From Euclidia mi (lineage: Eukaryota; Arthropoda; Insecta; Lepidoptera; Erebidae), in assembly GCA_944739405.2 (NCBI GenBank), contig OX123193.2:9556331-9620330 (forward strand): 64,000 bases of DNA, given 5' to 3'. Position numbers and translations under genes: made by a program. Shown here piece by piece: positions 46,041 to 57,260 of this stretch (position 1 is its first letter; every line of letters begins with the position of its first letter). The notes under the pieces were generated by a model. That model made no database searches. It worked only from the letters and a program-made list of their open reading frames with translations, and was not told where the DNA came from.

Positions 46041-46203
46041 ATGTATCAATATGCTTATTGATTTGCAAGTCCCTTCTGGTATATTGCCTTGCGTGTCGAC
46101 GTTACTGCCGAACGTATTTCTTCACATAAGTATAGATCGCAAGTTAGACCTCCTTAATGTTCATGTGGTACTTATCTCTTCAAAGCATATAAAACGCTAA
46201 AAT

Positions 46204-46347
46204 CCGGCGCAGACTGACGGCACGGCACGGCTCGGCGCGGCACTGGATGTATCGGCAGCCCGAAGGACAGTTGTAGTAGACAAAATAACTTGATCAGTAT
46301 TATTCTTTTGCCGTGCCATGCCATGCCGCGACATCAGTGTGCGCCGG
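46204..46347. mobile_element. MITE-like GC-rich inverted-repeat element
   Basis: Arms 46204-46241 and 46310-46347 match as inverted repeats at 30 of 38 positions (CCGGCGCAGACTGA... against TCAGTGTGCGCCGG). Total 144 bp, with a 68-bp AT-richer centre. No target duplication seen, so the class is uncertain. Confidence 0.6.
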
Positions 46348-47355
46348 CCCCAAAGTGAAAAATTTCTTTCCAACTCTATCACTAAATTAATTGCAGGTTC
46401 CAAGATAGATTTTTTTCCGAGACTACACGAGTATCAAAGCTAACCTGAGTTTGGCAACATAGGTAAAAGCAAGTGGTAAAGTATAAATGAAATGGTACAG
46501 GTAAGGCGTAGTGTCATTATGATTAGCCATGCTAGAGCGGCACGCAAATGTGAGCAATTATACAGCGATAAGATTAAAATATGAATTTAAATACAATATA
46601 GTCAATTGACAGCAGAGGTCATAACGAAGATGATACTTAGAAAATCGAAAGAATACGTAGTATTCACAACTTAATAATACATTGTGTTCATTGATTGTAA
46701 CGCTTATAATAAGTAGGTATTGTGCTATAAACGACAACAAAAGGGACAAGAATGCCGAAAAACATTGTCCAATTTGATCATCGAGTGTCGTAGACCTTTT
46801 CCAATATTAGTAATTGAACTTACATAATGTGATAAATCAAGATTTAGCATAATTGCTCAAAAAATAGAAAATCATTAGAGACAGCCGTAGAAAAGTGGTT
46901 TTCCATTATACTTTTGCGATTTTCAATTTGGTAAGAGCAATACTTTTTAAAAGATTAAGTACACAGAACGTGTTTTGCTGACATTAAAGTAATTGTGAAT
47001 CGGATGTTTGGGAATCGTTGGCAAATCCCTTATCTTACGCAGAAATCTTTATTTGGGTTTTTTTTTACTAGGCTCGGGAAGTCGGGATGTCTTGACTTAG
47101 ATTGATGTTTAATTTAAGCTAAACTTAAGTACAACAAATGAACAAAGAAGTGAAATAAATCATCAATTGCTACTTAAACAATGTAAGGTCAAGGGTCCTG
47201 TCAATCTATTAGATTTATCACTGGTGGTACCAGTATCTACTGGTACCAGTATGCACAATCTGTGTACATACGTTACTGACTGAGAATTTTGGGAAATTTC
47301 CACCCTAAGGGGGTAAAATACGGTGGAACCGTGGGCGGAGTTTAGTATAATATAA
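46348..47355. other. DNA without recognised gene
   Basis: Includes a perfect 11-bp inverted repeat, TGGTACCAGTA (47225-47235) with TACTGGTACCA (47238-47248), and a repeat scrap at 47285-47335. No gene. Confidence 0.5.
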
Positions 47356-47693
47356 GGCAGTGATAGCCTATTGCTGAATCAAATAGACTGCCCTCCATCG
47401 GGTTCGGATCCACGGCACGCATCACAGACTTTTGCGGAGTTATGTGTGATTGAGTTGTTAATTATCACTTGCGCTGTACCTCGGAGAGTACGTTAAGCCC
47501 TCAGTCCCAGCTGTCATGAAGATAACGATTAGGGTACTATGCCAGTCGTTATAGTGATTCAGTACCTATAAATAAAATGACACTAGTCTAAACCATGGGA
47601 TATCACTATCCCTTTAAGTTGCGAAAGTCGGACTGGCAGTAAGCGGTAAGCGGCCTCCGGGTTGCAATTGAGATAACGCTGGGAGGATGATGA
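47356..47693 (+). mobile_element. tRNA-headed SINE, type D, diverged
   Basis: GGCAGTGATAGCCTATTGC, B-box GGGTTCGGATCC, ACTAGTCTAAACCATGGG and GAGATAACGCTGGGAGGATGATGA match the copy at 40223-40595 in order, with more changes. Confidence 0.8.
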
Positions 47694-48154
47694 CCAGAAC
47701 GCTCAATATCTTCCTGTGGATGGTGATGACAATTAGGGAATATTATGGCCGTGTGACAAAATAAAAAGTATTTATTTGTCAGAGTCGGGGTTTACCTTCC
47801 ATTTGTAAGTTGTTTGAATGTTTGTAAAGTATTCCGTGACATGGTATCCACACATAGTGTGGAGTCTACTTCCTAAATAAATATACTGCACCAACAGCCT
47901 GTGGAAACTATTGGGCAATCATCATAACTGTCTCGTTGTTTCGATATGTTTACGTTAATATTTGCAAAGACACGTCTACGATCCCAGCAAATAGACCGTT
48001 GGACCGTGGGCAAACGGACATAGGGCGAGCACTATTCTCATGAACTGACAGCATTATTACCTTTTGTGAGAGAATTTACATAGCCCTACCAATGCCCGTA
48101 ACATATCTATAAAAAATAATATAATTAAGTTGAAGAGTTTGTTTGTTTGGATGA
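47694..48154. other. DNA without recognised gene
   Basis: Nothing assignable. Confidence 0.5.
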
Positions 48155-48325
48155 ACGCGCTAATCTCAGGAATGACTGGTCCTATTTGAATCGTTGTTTT
48201 TGTGTTGGATAGCCCATTTATCGAGGAAGGCTATAGGCTATATAGCATCACGCTATGGGTCACGGGAGCGCAGCAGTAGTCCATCAACACGCGGGTGTAA
48301 CCAAGGTCTTATCTAGTTTATTACA
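48155..48325 (+). repeat. Dispersed repeat fragment
   Basis: Second copy of the repeat at 38640-38809: CTCAGGAATGACTGGTCCTATTTGAATCG...GGATAGCCCATTTATCGAGGAAGGCTATAGG...GCGGGTGTAACC. Confidence 0.65.
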
Positions 48326-48344
48326 TGACTTTTGCATTATCGGC

Positions 48345-48410
48345 CTTTAGACGTCCACTGCTGGACAAAGGCCTCATTACCTAGCGTCCAAGGATTATAC
48401 TGCTGACTAT
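48345..48410 (-). mobile_element. RTE-type LINE tail scrap
   Basis: On the - strand GAGGCCTTTGTCCAGCAGTGGACGTCTAAAGGCCG, the tail also seen at 31460-31490. Confidence 0.65.
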
Positions 48411-48689
48411 TTCCTCTAAGATAAATAAAAATCCGTCGAGAGTATACGTATGAAATACGTTTATTTTATTTATTGCTCTAAAACCCACTATTCTGTAAAT
48501 AGACTGGCTAGAAAAAATATCTTTATCTAAAGTAAATACGTAACAAAGCCGTCTGTTACCGCCGCCGTCTCGTTACCAACTTTGATTGATTAAGTTTGTT
48601 CAACGCTTGATAATCACTTTCATAAGCTCAGATCTGACTCAATACACTGCACTGGGATTTGGCACTAAATTGAAGATAAGTCCAGTAAA
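48411..48689. other. DNA without recognised gene
   Basis: Nothing assignable. Confidence 0.5.
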
Positions 48690-48701
48690 AAGAAATCACT
48701 T

Positions 48702-49101
48702 ACATACATACATAACGTCACGCCTTTTATCCCCGAAGGGGTAGGCAGAGGTTTATTTCTACACCCACTTTTTGCCAGATATACTTTAGTCCCACGTAAT
48801 AAGGGGCGAGCCTATTGCCGTACCGGGCACATTTCCAGACTCCGTGCTGATACTGAGAATTTCGTGACAGAAAAACTCAATAACACTACCCGACCCAGGA
48901 ATCAAATCCGAGACCTCCCGATCCCACGCGCACATTTATGCCACGAGACTAACGAGGCAGTCGTATAGGGTTTGATGTCGAGTTTTCCGTCTCTACGCAA
49001 AGATGGTATTTGCATCGTGTTATCCCTTAGTCACCTCTTACGACACCCACGGGAAGATAGGGGGTGGTGACACTTGTATTCTATGCCGTCAACCACACGG
49101 C
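48702..49101 (-). mobile_element. Composite SINE (two fused heads), target duplication
   Basis: AAGAAATCACTT at 48690-48701 and 49102-49113 flanks a single 400-bp unit. On the - strand it starts with a GCCGTGTGGTTGACGGCATAG head (49101-48966), the kind of head also present in the 541-bp repeats. It then runs directly into a full type B tRNA-headed SINE (ACTGCCTCGTTAGTCTCGTGG, B-box region, CTCTGCCTACCCCTTCGGGG tail, (ATGT)n). One duplication around both parts shows they moved together. Confidence 0.85.
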
Positions 49102-49165
49102 AAGAAATCACTTCTATGAGAAAATTTACCGCTTAGTCAGCGATAACTTATTTATCAATTCATAA

Positions 49166-49423
49166 CTACTGCCTCGTTGGTCTCGCGGCATTAATGTGCG
49201 CGTGTGATTGGGAGGTCTCGGGTGCGATTCCCGGGTCGGGCAAAGTGTTATTGGGTTTTCCGTTAGGAAATTCACAGTAGCAGTCTGGTAATATGCCCGG
49301 TACGGCAATAGGCTCGCCCCCAATTACGTGTGACTAACATAAATCTGGCGAAAAGTGGGTGTAGCAATATACCTCTGCCTACCTCTTCGGGGATATAGGC
49401 GTGAGACTCCCTATGTATGTATG
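49166..49423 (+). mobile_element. tRNA-headed SINE, type B, target duplication
   Basis: TCAATTCATAA at 49155-49165 and 49424-49434. Head GCCTCGTTGGTCTCGCGGC, B-box GGTGCGATTCC, tail CTCTGCCTACCTCTTCGGGGATATAGGCGTGAG, (ATGT)n. Opposite orientation to the composite SINE 50 bases upstream. Confidence 0.9.
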
Positions 49424-49434
49424 TCAATTCATAA

Positions 49435-50943
49435 TTTGCCACATGAGCTCTGCTTAGTTTGGGATCAGCTGATTTTAAGTGAGTTGTCCAAGGATATTAT
49501 TATTTGACTAGATTAGGTAAGGGCCATTTCTATCGTAGTTTACCATTATAGAATTTATGAGGATTGAGAAACTCTGCAAAAATATTGGTATTTTTTGGGT
49601 ACTTTGAACAACAAAGACGCGGATTGCGGCTGCTTCGAAACGAAGTTTAGTGCTAACCCAAACTGCTAGTGATTGTTTATCAATGATGTTGTCAATTAAA
49701 AACATTAATTGTTATTCAGCAGCAATGATAATATCCAGTCTAAAAACATCAGCTACAGGCAAGATAGTCACACACATCCTCTGCCTGAACTGCAGGTCTC
49801 TCTTTCAATATATTACATGTAGAAAAACAATATTGATGTGATATTTATACTCTTGGGCATTTACTTCCTTAAAGATCAAATCAAATATTACCGAGCGAAC
49901 CAATTGCCCACAAAATCCCTTAAGAACTCTACACTAATTAACTCTTAAAACATCTAAGGACTTAGTCACATTTTACAATCACATCAATCCACCTTAATCG
50001 TCCGGAAAATCCCTCGATCATTCTGTTCTCGTGCAAACCTTAAAAAAAGGAGCCAACCTACGAGCCATTTCTCTTGCCGGCCACTATTCATTGACGTCGA
50101 TTCCTAATGCCTCTCTTTAATACCTAATATTGGCTTAACACTCCTATACGTAACAAGCTAGGGCTGTCAAGTATTGAAAAATAATGTTCTCTATAATAAA
50201 GATGAATTTTAAGGCGTCTCTATTAAGGTGTGTTAAGCTAAAAATTCTCATAATGCTATCTGTTGAAATTTCTAACAAACAGTAATTTATTGTAAAACCA
50301 GTTAGATATTTAAGCCCTTAGTATTTTCGCTTTAATTATCATTTACATGCTCATTTTATTTGCTGCTGCACAAATAATAAGTAGGTATAATTATTTCTTA
50401 ATTTTTATAATTCTGAAAAATATTTTTGTTCAAGTGTTCATACTTTCCATTTCAAAACGATTTATTTTTAAATATGAAAAATTTAATTTTGTACCTATTA
50501 ATGCTTTGTGGTATCAAACATAGTTTCACGTTTACTTTATACGACCTTTTACGGCCAAGATTTTCTATAGCGCGATGACCCTGGCGTGCCCTCCGTAGAT
50601 AAAGAAAGCCCACTCCATAATGCGATATCGACAGTGGCTATTTGTATCATCGAGCTTGTCCAATTTATATGATAATTTATACTGATAATGTACTTAAATA
50701 GCACATTCATATTAATTTGCCTGTAGTGAAGAAGTTTTTTTACTATGACGGTTCAATATTTTGCTCTCACGTAATAAGAAAATATGGGTAAGTAATATTT
50801 ACTTGATTTTTACATTTATGTTACACACTTAAATCAAACTACTGTTTACGGCATTTAAACACAACAAAATTTACCGTTTGTCCAATGTATGATAGCCGGT
50901 AAAGGAACTGAAACATCGGCATCATAACATAACATAACATGAC
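49435..50943. other. AT-rich DNA without recognised gene
   Basis: 1.5 kb, nothing assignable. Repeats of CATAA at 50923-50945 lead into the next SINE tail. Confidence 0.5.
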
Positions 50944-51206
50944 ATAACTTCACGCCTTTTATCCCCGAAGGGATAGGCAGAGCTGTATTACACACCCACA
51001 CTTCGCCAGTTATGTTTCGGTCCCAATGTAATAGGGGGCGAGCCTATTGCCATCTACCGGGCACATTGTTGAGCGAGCGATAATTTTATTTTTTTAATAC
51101 ACACATTACTTCGAAAAGTCAGAGGTGTGTGCCCGGGGCAACTGGGGATCGAACTCGAGACCATCGTCTCGGCAGTCCGTTATGAACACCACTGGGCTAT
51201 CGCCGC
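50944..51206 (-). mobile_element. tRNA-headed SINE, type E
   Basis: Close relative of 44036-44306: ATAACTTCACGCCTTTTATCCCCGAAGGG, GGTCCCAATGTAATAGGGGGCGAGCC, tRNA-like head on the - strand ending at 51206. Confidence 0.87.
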
Positions 51207-52176
51207 TTTTTTTTTCTGAAGCGTCGGCTAGTAATAATAAAAAATGTAGTTTCTAGATCATTCTGTTTAAATTAAATTTAACTAAAACCAATATCATATA
51301 TCGCGATAGAATCCGTAACCCATAGTTTGATTTCAAAATATGGGTAAGTACTCAAAGAAATGCCTAAAAAATACGATGCACGATTGAACACCTAAATTCG
51401 GTTTTGAAGCAAATCTGAAATCGACTGTCAGAGAAAAAGAATGAAGGAAACAATCAAATTATATGGTCACCCACAATGTCAGATCATATTACGCCCAATA
51501 ATTTAAATGAAGAACGTGAAGGGGAACACGCAAATACTCCGCAAAATGAAACGTAACTTGAACCTCAAGAGTTGTGAACAAAATAAGGAACTTCTTTATT
51601 TGTCGGAGTCGACCAAGCGTTCCGTTTCACCGTCCGTTTTGTTTGTACGGCTTTACCGCCTCCTTGTTTACACTTAAACCTAAATTAGTTCTTGGAACAA
51701 CAACTGTGTTATTTTCGTTTGATTTTAATTCGAATTTGTATACTTATTACTCCGAGAATTACGGTATACGATTGTTGTTTAAATAATGCCTGGTAACAAA
51801 TGAGCGCTAGCTAGGCGGCTCTTGGCCGTTTTAAGTAGAGTTTTTAGCGAGCTAGTATGCCTGCTAAAGGAAAATTGCCAAGTTTAGTAGTGAATTCATT
51901 TTATAAATCTGAGTACCTACTTATATTTTATAGTCACGGTTACTGTATAGATAAATGGAACATAATTAAGTTTCATCCATGTGTTAGTTCAGTTTATGTT
52001 TACCTTTTTAGAGTAAGTAAGAAAATATCGTTGATAACTGCTTGCGTTGATTTTCAGAGCGTAAATAGCTTTATAAGGCATTTGCATTCTAGGTAGACGT
52101 ATCGAGTCTTTTAGGATGTCTTTTTCGTAGTTATTTATACGGTAAGTCTACAAAATATTTAACTGATTCTAAATAC
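51207..52176. other. DNA without recognised gene
   Basis: Frames at 51574-51786 (+) and 51857-52096 (+) are short and lack motifs. No gene supported. Confidence 0.5.
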
Positions 52177-52275
52177 TGAATCCCCAAAAGGGTAGGCAGA
52201 GGTGTAATATTACACCCACATTTCGTCATATTATAAATTTTTGGTCTCCCGTAATATAAGACGAGGTTATGGTAC
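52177..52275 (-). mobile_element. SINE 3' fragment
   Basis: TGAATCCCCAAAAGGGTAGGCAGAGGTGTAATATTACACCCACATTTCG, then GGTCTCCCGTAATA: the 3' part of a type B SINE without its tRNA head. Confidence 0.75.
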
Positions 52276-52710
52276 TTACTATGTATAGGCATCTTCCTAT
52301 TATTGTGATCTTGGTTTTAGATGATATTGTGATGTGCGTTGTATTAATCTGTTATTTACCTTTTATAAAGTGCACTGACTTGATGTTGTAACATTAGATA
52401 GAGGGCGTTTTATTGAAAACCAGCGCTGTAGTATACTTATACGTAGGTATATTGCAGCAAAAAGCTGAATAAAACGACCCGTTGTTAGCGAAATTTTTGT
52501 AATCTTTTTTTGTTATTCTTTATTTTTTGTGTGTAATTATTATAAATATTATAATATAATGTAGGTGCTTATTTCTCAAGCGGTTAACGTGTACCTACTT
52601 ACTTATGCTTTTTGTTTTTTTTGAGGAGCATTGTATACCTACTTATTTATAATATTATCATGTTTATAACTGGTGCATGTATCTTTTTTGCTAACAATAA
52701 AATAACTTTT

Positions 52711-52748
52711 CATTCATTCATTCATTTCATTTCATTCATTCATTTCAT
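52711..52748 (+). repeat. (CATT)n microsatellite, interrupted
   Basis: CATTCATTCATTCATTTCATTTCATTCATTCATTTCAT. Confidence 0.9.
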
Positions 52749-53169
52749 GGTCATTTGCTACCATGCTAATGCTATCAAAATAATTTATCTACGTACTCTC
52801 AATCCGTGCATATACTGTAGCCCTGGCGCACCACTTAGTATTACTCAATTATTCAGCCATCGTAAACTCAGAATCACTGATATGCACTCGAGAGGTATTG
52901 TGTACCTCTGACCTGTCTCTTGGGTAGGATCTGTCCTTCTTTTATGCTTAACTTTTAGAATTTTTAAATGTACATATTATTTAGGCTGTGTGATTTAGAT
53001 TTTTTTTTGGGATTATTCGGTGGGTTTTCTCCAGACGCGAATAGATCGAATAGAAGTGTATTTGGATGATCGCATTTCTTAATTATTCCACCATTCTAAA
53101 CTCAGAATCTCGTGCACCAAAGATAGAATGTTTCTCTCCAACGTTTCCCCTGGGAAGGTGCTATACACA
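52749..53169. other. DNA without recognised gene
   Basis: Nothing assignable; two related stretches (CCATCGTAAACTCAGAATC near 52857 and CCATTCTAAACTCAGAATC near 53090) suggest a short diverged duplication. Confidence 0.45.
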
Positions 53170-53790
53170 TTATTAGTCTTTCTTTTCTCAGAAAGAAACG
53201 CGTGTTGAAACTTGTGTTGCTTTGTTGAATCGGTACAGAAATATGGAATATTGGATCGAATTGTGACATGTGATGAAAAGTGGATTATTTATGATAACCG
53301 TAAAAAAATGCAATGGCTGACCCCAGTTCATACGCCACAACAGTGTCTTAAAGCAAAGCTTACCAATAAAAAGGTAATGGTTAATGTTTGGTGATCTCAG
53401 CATGGTGTTATTCACTACAGTTTTCTCCGATCTGGTCAAGCAATAATCGCAGATGTCTATTGTACCACACTCCGAATAATGTTGGCAAAACTAGCACTAA
53501 AACAGCCCCGACTCATGAATCGATCTTCATCATTATTGCTCCATGACAACGCGAGACCTCATACAGCACGAGAAACCGTTTTGACCCTTCAGGAACTGCA
53601 GTTAGAAACCATTCGTTATCCTCCGTATTCGCCAGACTTTGTTCCAACGGACTACCATTTTCTTCGTGATTTGGGCAATTATCTACGTGACAAGAAGTTT
53701 TCTTCCCAGGAGGCAGTACAAAATGCTTTCACATAGTTTGTGCAGTCTAGATCCTCAGAAATCTATCGCAAAGGCAAAAAATTGTAACTA
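53170..53790 (+). pseudogene. mariner transposase, 5'-truncated
   Basis: Cut-and-paste transposase of the Tc1/mariner superfamily. Visible catalytic sites: TCDEKW (first Asp, about 53272), LLHDNARPHTA (second Asp, about 53545) and SPDFVPTDYHF (third Asp, about 53650). The second and third Asp are 34 residues apart, the D34D hallmark of mariner. The first catalytic Asp through the third lies in one frame broken only by TGA at 53392-53394, where mariners usually have Trp. TAG at 53734 precedes the last 16 codons. A frameshift near 53240 and the missing DNA-binding N-terminus make it inactive. AT-rich sequence after 53790 may include the right terminal repeat. Confidence 0.9.
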
Positions 53791-53889
53791 TTTTGATTAA
53801 ATAAATATATAAAAAATAAACAATTTTCAGTACAAAGCGGTGATTTCATACTTTAACCCCTTATACATTTGATATTTTTGTATTTTTAA

Positions 53890-54096
53890 AAAGACAACTC
53901 CCGCACTAGGAAGAAATTCCTGTGTCGCGGGGGACTTTACAAACATTCAATCAACGGACACAATGAACACCCAGACTCGAGACAACAATTTGTAGATCAT
54001 GCAAAGTGTTGTCTCGTGTGAGAATCGAACCCACGACACGTGGTGCAGTACCAAGCGACAAGGCGACCGCTTAAACCACTACGCAAACCGTGCAGT
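53890..54096 (-). mobile_element. tRNA-headed SINE, type C
   Basis: On the - strand: ACTGCACGGTTTGCGTAGTGG (A-box region), GTGGGTTCGATTCTC (B-box), body ending in AGTTGTCTTTTTAAA. Related to 60455-60644 and 43744-43900. Confidence 0.8.
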
Positions 54097-54394
54097 CAAA
54101 TAAATATTGAAACTTTATTTGTATTTTATCCTATTATTGCCAAACGTACTATAATAAATATCGTCAACTCATTGCCGCCGCACGTGTTTCCTTTATTTCC
54201 AATAGTGGAAATCGTGGAACGTGGAAATATCTCTTATCAACAGTCAACACAAAGATTCTTTAATAAAATTGAAGTATTTATGCCCACTTGCTAAAACTGT
54301 ATCTATACTTGTTGCATATTGTTTGGTAAATGAAAGTGCCCGAGAGCTCTTTTTCCTTTCTTCCATCCCGTTCCTTTGCTTATCCTTCTGCTCT
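54097..54394. other. DNA without recognised gene
   Basis: Nothing assignable. Confidence 0.45.
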
Positions 54395-54470
54395 TATAGG
54401 TTGGCAACGTACTTGCGACCCCTTTGGTGTTGCTGGTGTCCATGAGCGGCAGTAATTGCCTCCTATGACA
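54395..54470 (+). repeat. Dispersed repeat tail
   Basis: TTATAGGTTGGCAACGTACTTGCGACCCCTTTGGTGTTGCTGGTGTCCATGAGCGGCAGTAATTGCC resembles a widespread lepidopteran retroelement 3' tail, recalled from general knowledge; fragment only. Confidence 0.55.
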
Positions 54471-55279
54471 AAAAGAGTCGTTGCATTTTTGTAAATATTC
54501 TGGAAATTTTATCCGAATGGACGCATCTCAGGGTACTGCATGCGCTACTAGTACAATTTTTTTTACAAGTTTTGGGCAGATTACGAAGTTAACACAGTTT
54601 GTTAAGCGCCATTTGGTTGTAGCGCTATTTTAGTTTTGTTTCATGTGTTATATTGACGAAAGGAGGAAAAATTATACAAGTCATCGTTTTTCTCATGCGC
54701 TAATTTGGTACAACGACGGCATAGTAACGAAACACAAGCTTGCTGCACATTTTCTAACAATTGCCGCTTTTTCAACAATTGCATTTTCAATTCGCTTAAA
54801 ACGAGAAAACAACAACAATATAGATATAATTATATAATTATGTACTACGCAGTCGGTAGCCACTGCCTAAATATATATTATAATATAAGTATTTTTTTAA
54901 ACCTATTTAGAGAACTAAAAGCAAATATCTACCAGCCAATAACTTTTAGAAACTGCTGTTGTAAGCCGTTTTTCTAAGTGAATATTTTTGGCAATATTCA
55001 CAGTTGTGTAATATTTTATAAAATTTTGCGTTTCGCCTGTTCTTGGTGTAGTTCTAAAAATTTATCCTGTAGTTCTGTTCATTTTTATACCACAATGTAA
55101 TTTTCTTACCAGCTTGGCAACGACGCACTTCAACCGGCATAAGCGCTGTTTCAAAAAAAATAAAACCATTTTAAGGTCTAAGATCCTACCGCAAAATATC
55201 TACATTCATATAGTTGTTAATAAAATCATTTTATAGATAAAATAATTATATACCAATATGAACCTTGAACCTATTGAAT
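54471..55279. other. DNA without recognised gene
   Basis: AT-rich, nothing assignable. Confidence 0.5.
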
Positions 55280-55720
55280 TTGGAGTTTATTATTAATTGA
55301 GTTTGGAGCCCACTGTATGTGTGACCTCTGAAAGCTGTTCAACCAACATATTTAAAACCACCGCGGTGTCGCCGACCACACTAATGGCCATTTTCAATCT
55401 TCGAACTATAGATAGATCTGTAGATTTTAACAAAAACTTATTTTGTCAAAAACTGTCAAAAACGAATCTAAAATCTACAGATCTATCTATAATTCGAATA
55501 TTGAATACCGTAGTTAATGGCGGAACACGCGATCTGCCATAGTGTGACATGGCATGCGCGACGCCTACCTATTCGATTTAGTTAAGCTAGATGCTTACAA
55601 GTGATAACTATACAGCGTTGAACACTTTTTGTAATTAGATTTTTATTATTTGTATTTCATATTTCTTATAGAAAACATTGCTAGATTTCATTTATTGAAG
55701 ACGGTATACAACAAAAATAA
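55280..55720 (+). repeat. Diverged duplication, copy 1
   Basis: Collinear with 56760-57260: TTGAGTTTG...GAAAGCTGTTCA.CCAAC (55296-55350), GGTGTCGCCGACCACAC, then TTAAGCTAGATGCTTACAAGTGATAACTATACAGCGTTGAACA (55583-55625) and a further ATTTGTATTTCAT...TAGATTTCA block. A palindromic insert (55395-55503) is present only here. Confidence 0.75.
55395..55503. mobile_element. Palindromic MITE-like insert
   Basis: Arms 55395-55428 and 55470-55503 are 34-nt inverted repeats with two mismatches (core TATAGATAGATCTGTAGATTTT), separated by 41 nt. Absent from the paralogous position in 56760-57260, which supports a separate insertion. Confidence 0.7.
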
Positions 55721-56759
55721 TTGAACCTTTCCTTGAACCTTTCCATGTGAGATTATGGCTGGAAGCATTTTGAACAAAAACAAAATATATAATAATATAT
55801 TTGTAAAAAATACCTAATGATATCTACGTAGAAATCTTTAAATGGGATCTCATGTTATTACATTTGAAACCGTGGGAATAAACTGAGGTCTGAATGATGA
55901 GAAATTGTTGTCCGTCATAAAAGTATGACACACATTAATTTCTCATAGTAAAGTACTGTGAAGAAAATTTTGTGTGATCCATAAATTGTTGTTTAGAGTT
56001 TAGGTGGTCTTTGTGTCAGCAGCTTGAACGTTTGACAAGTTCCCCGCGATACAGGAATAATTCTTAGTGAGGGCTAAGGCTTTTAAAGTAATGGCTCTGA
56101 TACATTTGAGCATTCACTTGTAAAAGAATAACAAGCATTTGCCGTGATTTGTTTTGTTGAACTGAACTACAAACAGAGCCGACCATCGCAACGAACATTT
56201 TCACGATCTTTCTAGCAAACGCTCTAATCAGCAAAAAGGTCGAAGCTTTACTGTCTATTCGCTAGAATGCTCGCCAGAACGCTCGCTAGAATGTTTGTTA
56301 AACACACTCGTTTATTTTCTGTTTTGTAACATTCGCAAAAATGCCCATTACATTCATTGTATTAATAACAGTTTTCAACAGTGTTGAACTAAATAAAAGC
56401 ATAACAAAAGACAATTTTTACTGCACAGCCAATATATAAAATTACAGCAAATAAGAATTATCCGTGGAATTTAGTTTATAATCAAGTTAGTAGTTTCAAA
56501 CTAAAAACTTTGTATTCGCTGCAAAGGAATGCAAATATTGAAATCGGATTATTTTTATGAGGTTAAACTAGTATGCCTGTATAGCAGTAACAATGTTTTG
56601 TATGTTTTGTTTCGTAGAAACATTTGGTTAGACTGATTTTTTTTGGCAACGAGATCGTCATCCGGATTTTCAAATAAGTATGGCATGCTCCAAAGTTTCT
56701 TAGCAATTGGGTTATATATTTATTTTTGTTTCGCTATGAAATTTCTTGGTCGTGAGTCT
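55721..56759. other. DNA without recognised gene
   Basis: A local run of related units, CGCTCTAATCAGC / TCGCTAGAATG / CTCGCCAGAACG / CTCGCTAGAATG, near 56220-56300. No gene. Confidence 0.5.
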
Positions 56760-57260
56760 CCCTTCATCAGGCTCAAAACCAAACCCAAAATTGAGTTTGA
56801 CCCAGTGAATAAGCGAGTCCCGAAAGCTGTTCAGTCAACGTACTAAAATCCAGCGAGGTGTCAGCGGCCAACCTTATTTGTCCGCCGACACCATAGTGTG
56901 GCAGTTTTGCGTGTTCCGGCACGAGAATCTCCCATACTATAATATATAGGTCTTGCATTTTGTTAATTTTTTTTATGTTGTACTTTTTCTGTGTCTGTAA
57001 CTAATAAATAGTTTTTCTTTGTTTCTTCTTTCAGCATGTGATATAGCATGCGCCACCCGGTCAGGAAGTGGATACTATAACACAATTCCTGTTATACCCA
57101 TTCGTTATTAGTTAAGCTTGATGCTTACAAGTGATAACTATACAGCTTTGAACAATTTTTAACTACTTTTTCAGCATATTTGCATTTCATAACATGGGCT
57201 ATAGAAATCTTTGTAGATTTCAATTATTGAAGAGTGTACAGAACAATAATAATTTAAAAG
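56760..57260 (+). repeat. Diverged duplication, copy 2
   Basis: See copy 1. Here about 100 bases (about 56945-57034) separate the two conserved parts, ending in a polypyrimidine run and TTTCAG. Another 40 bases (57065-57100) are also specific to this copy. Confidence 0.75.
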
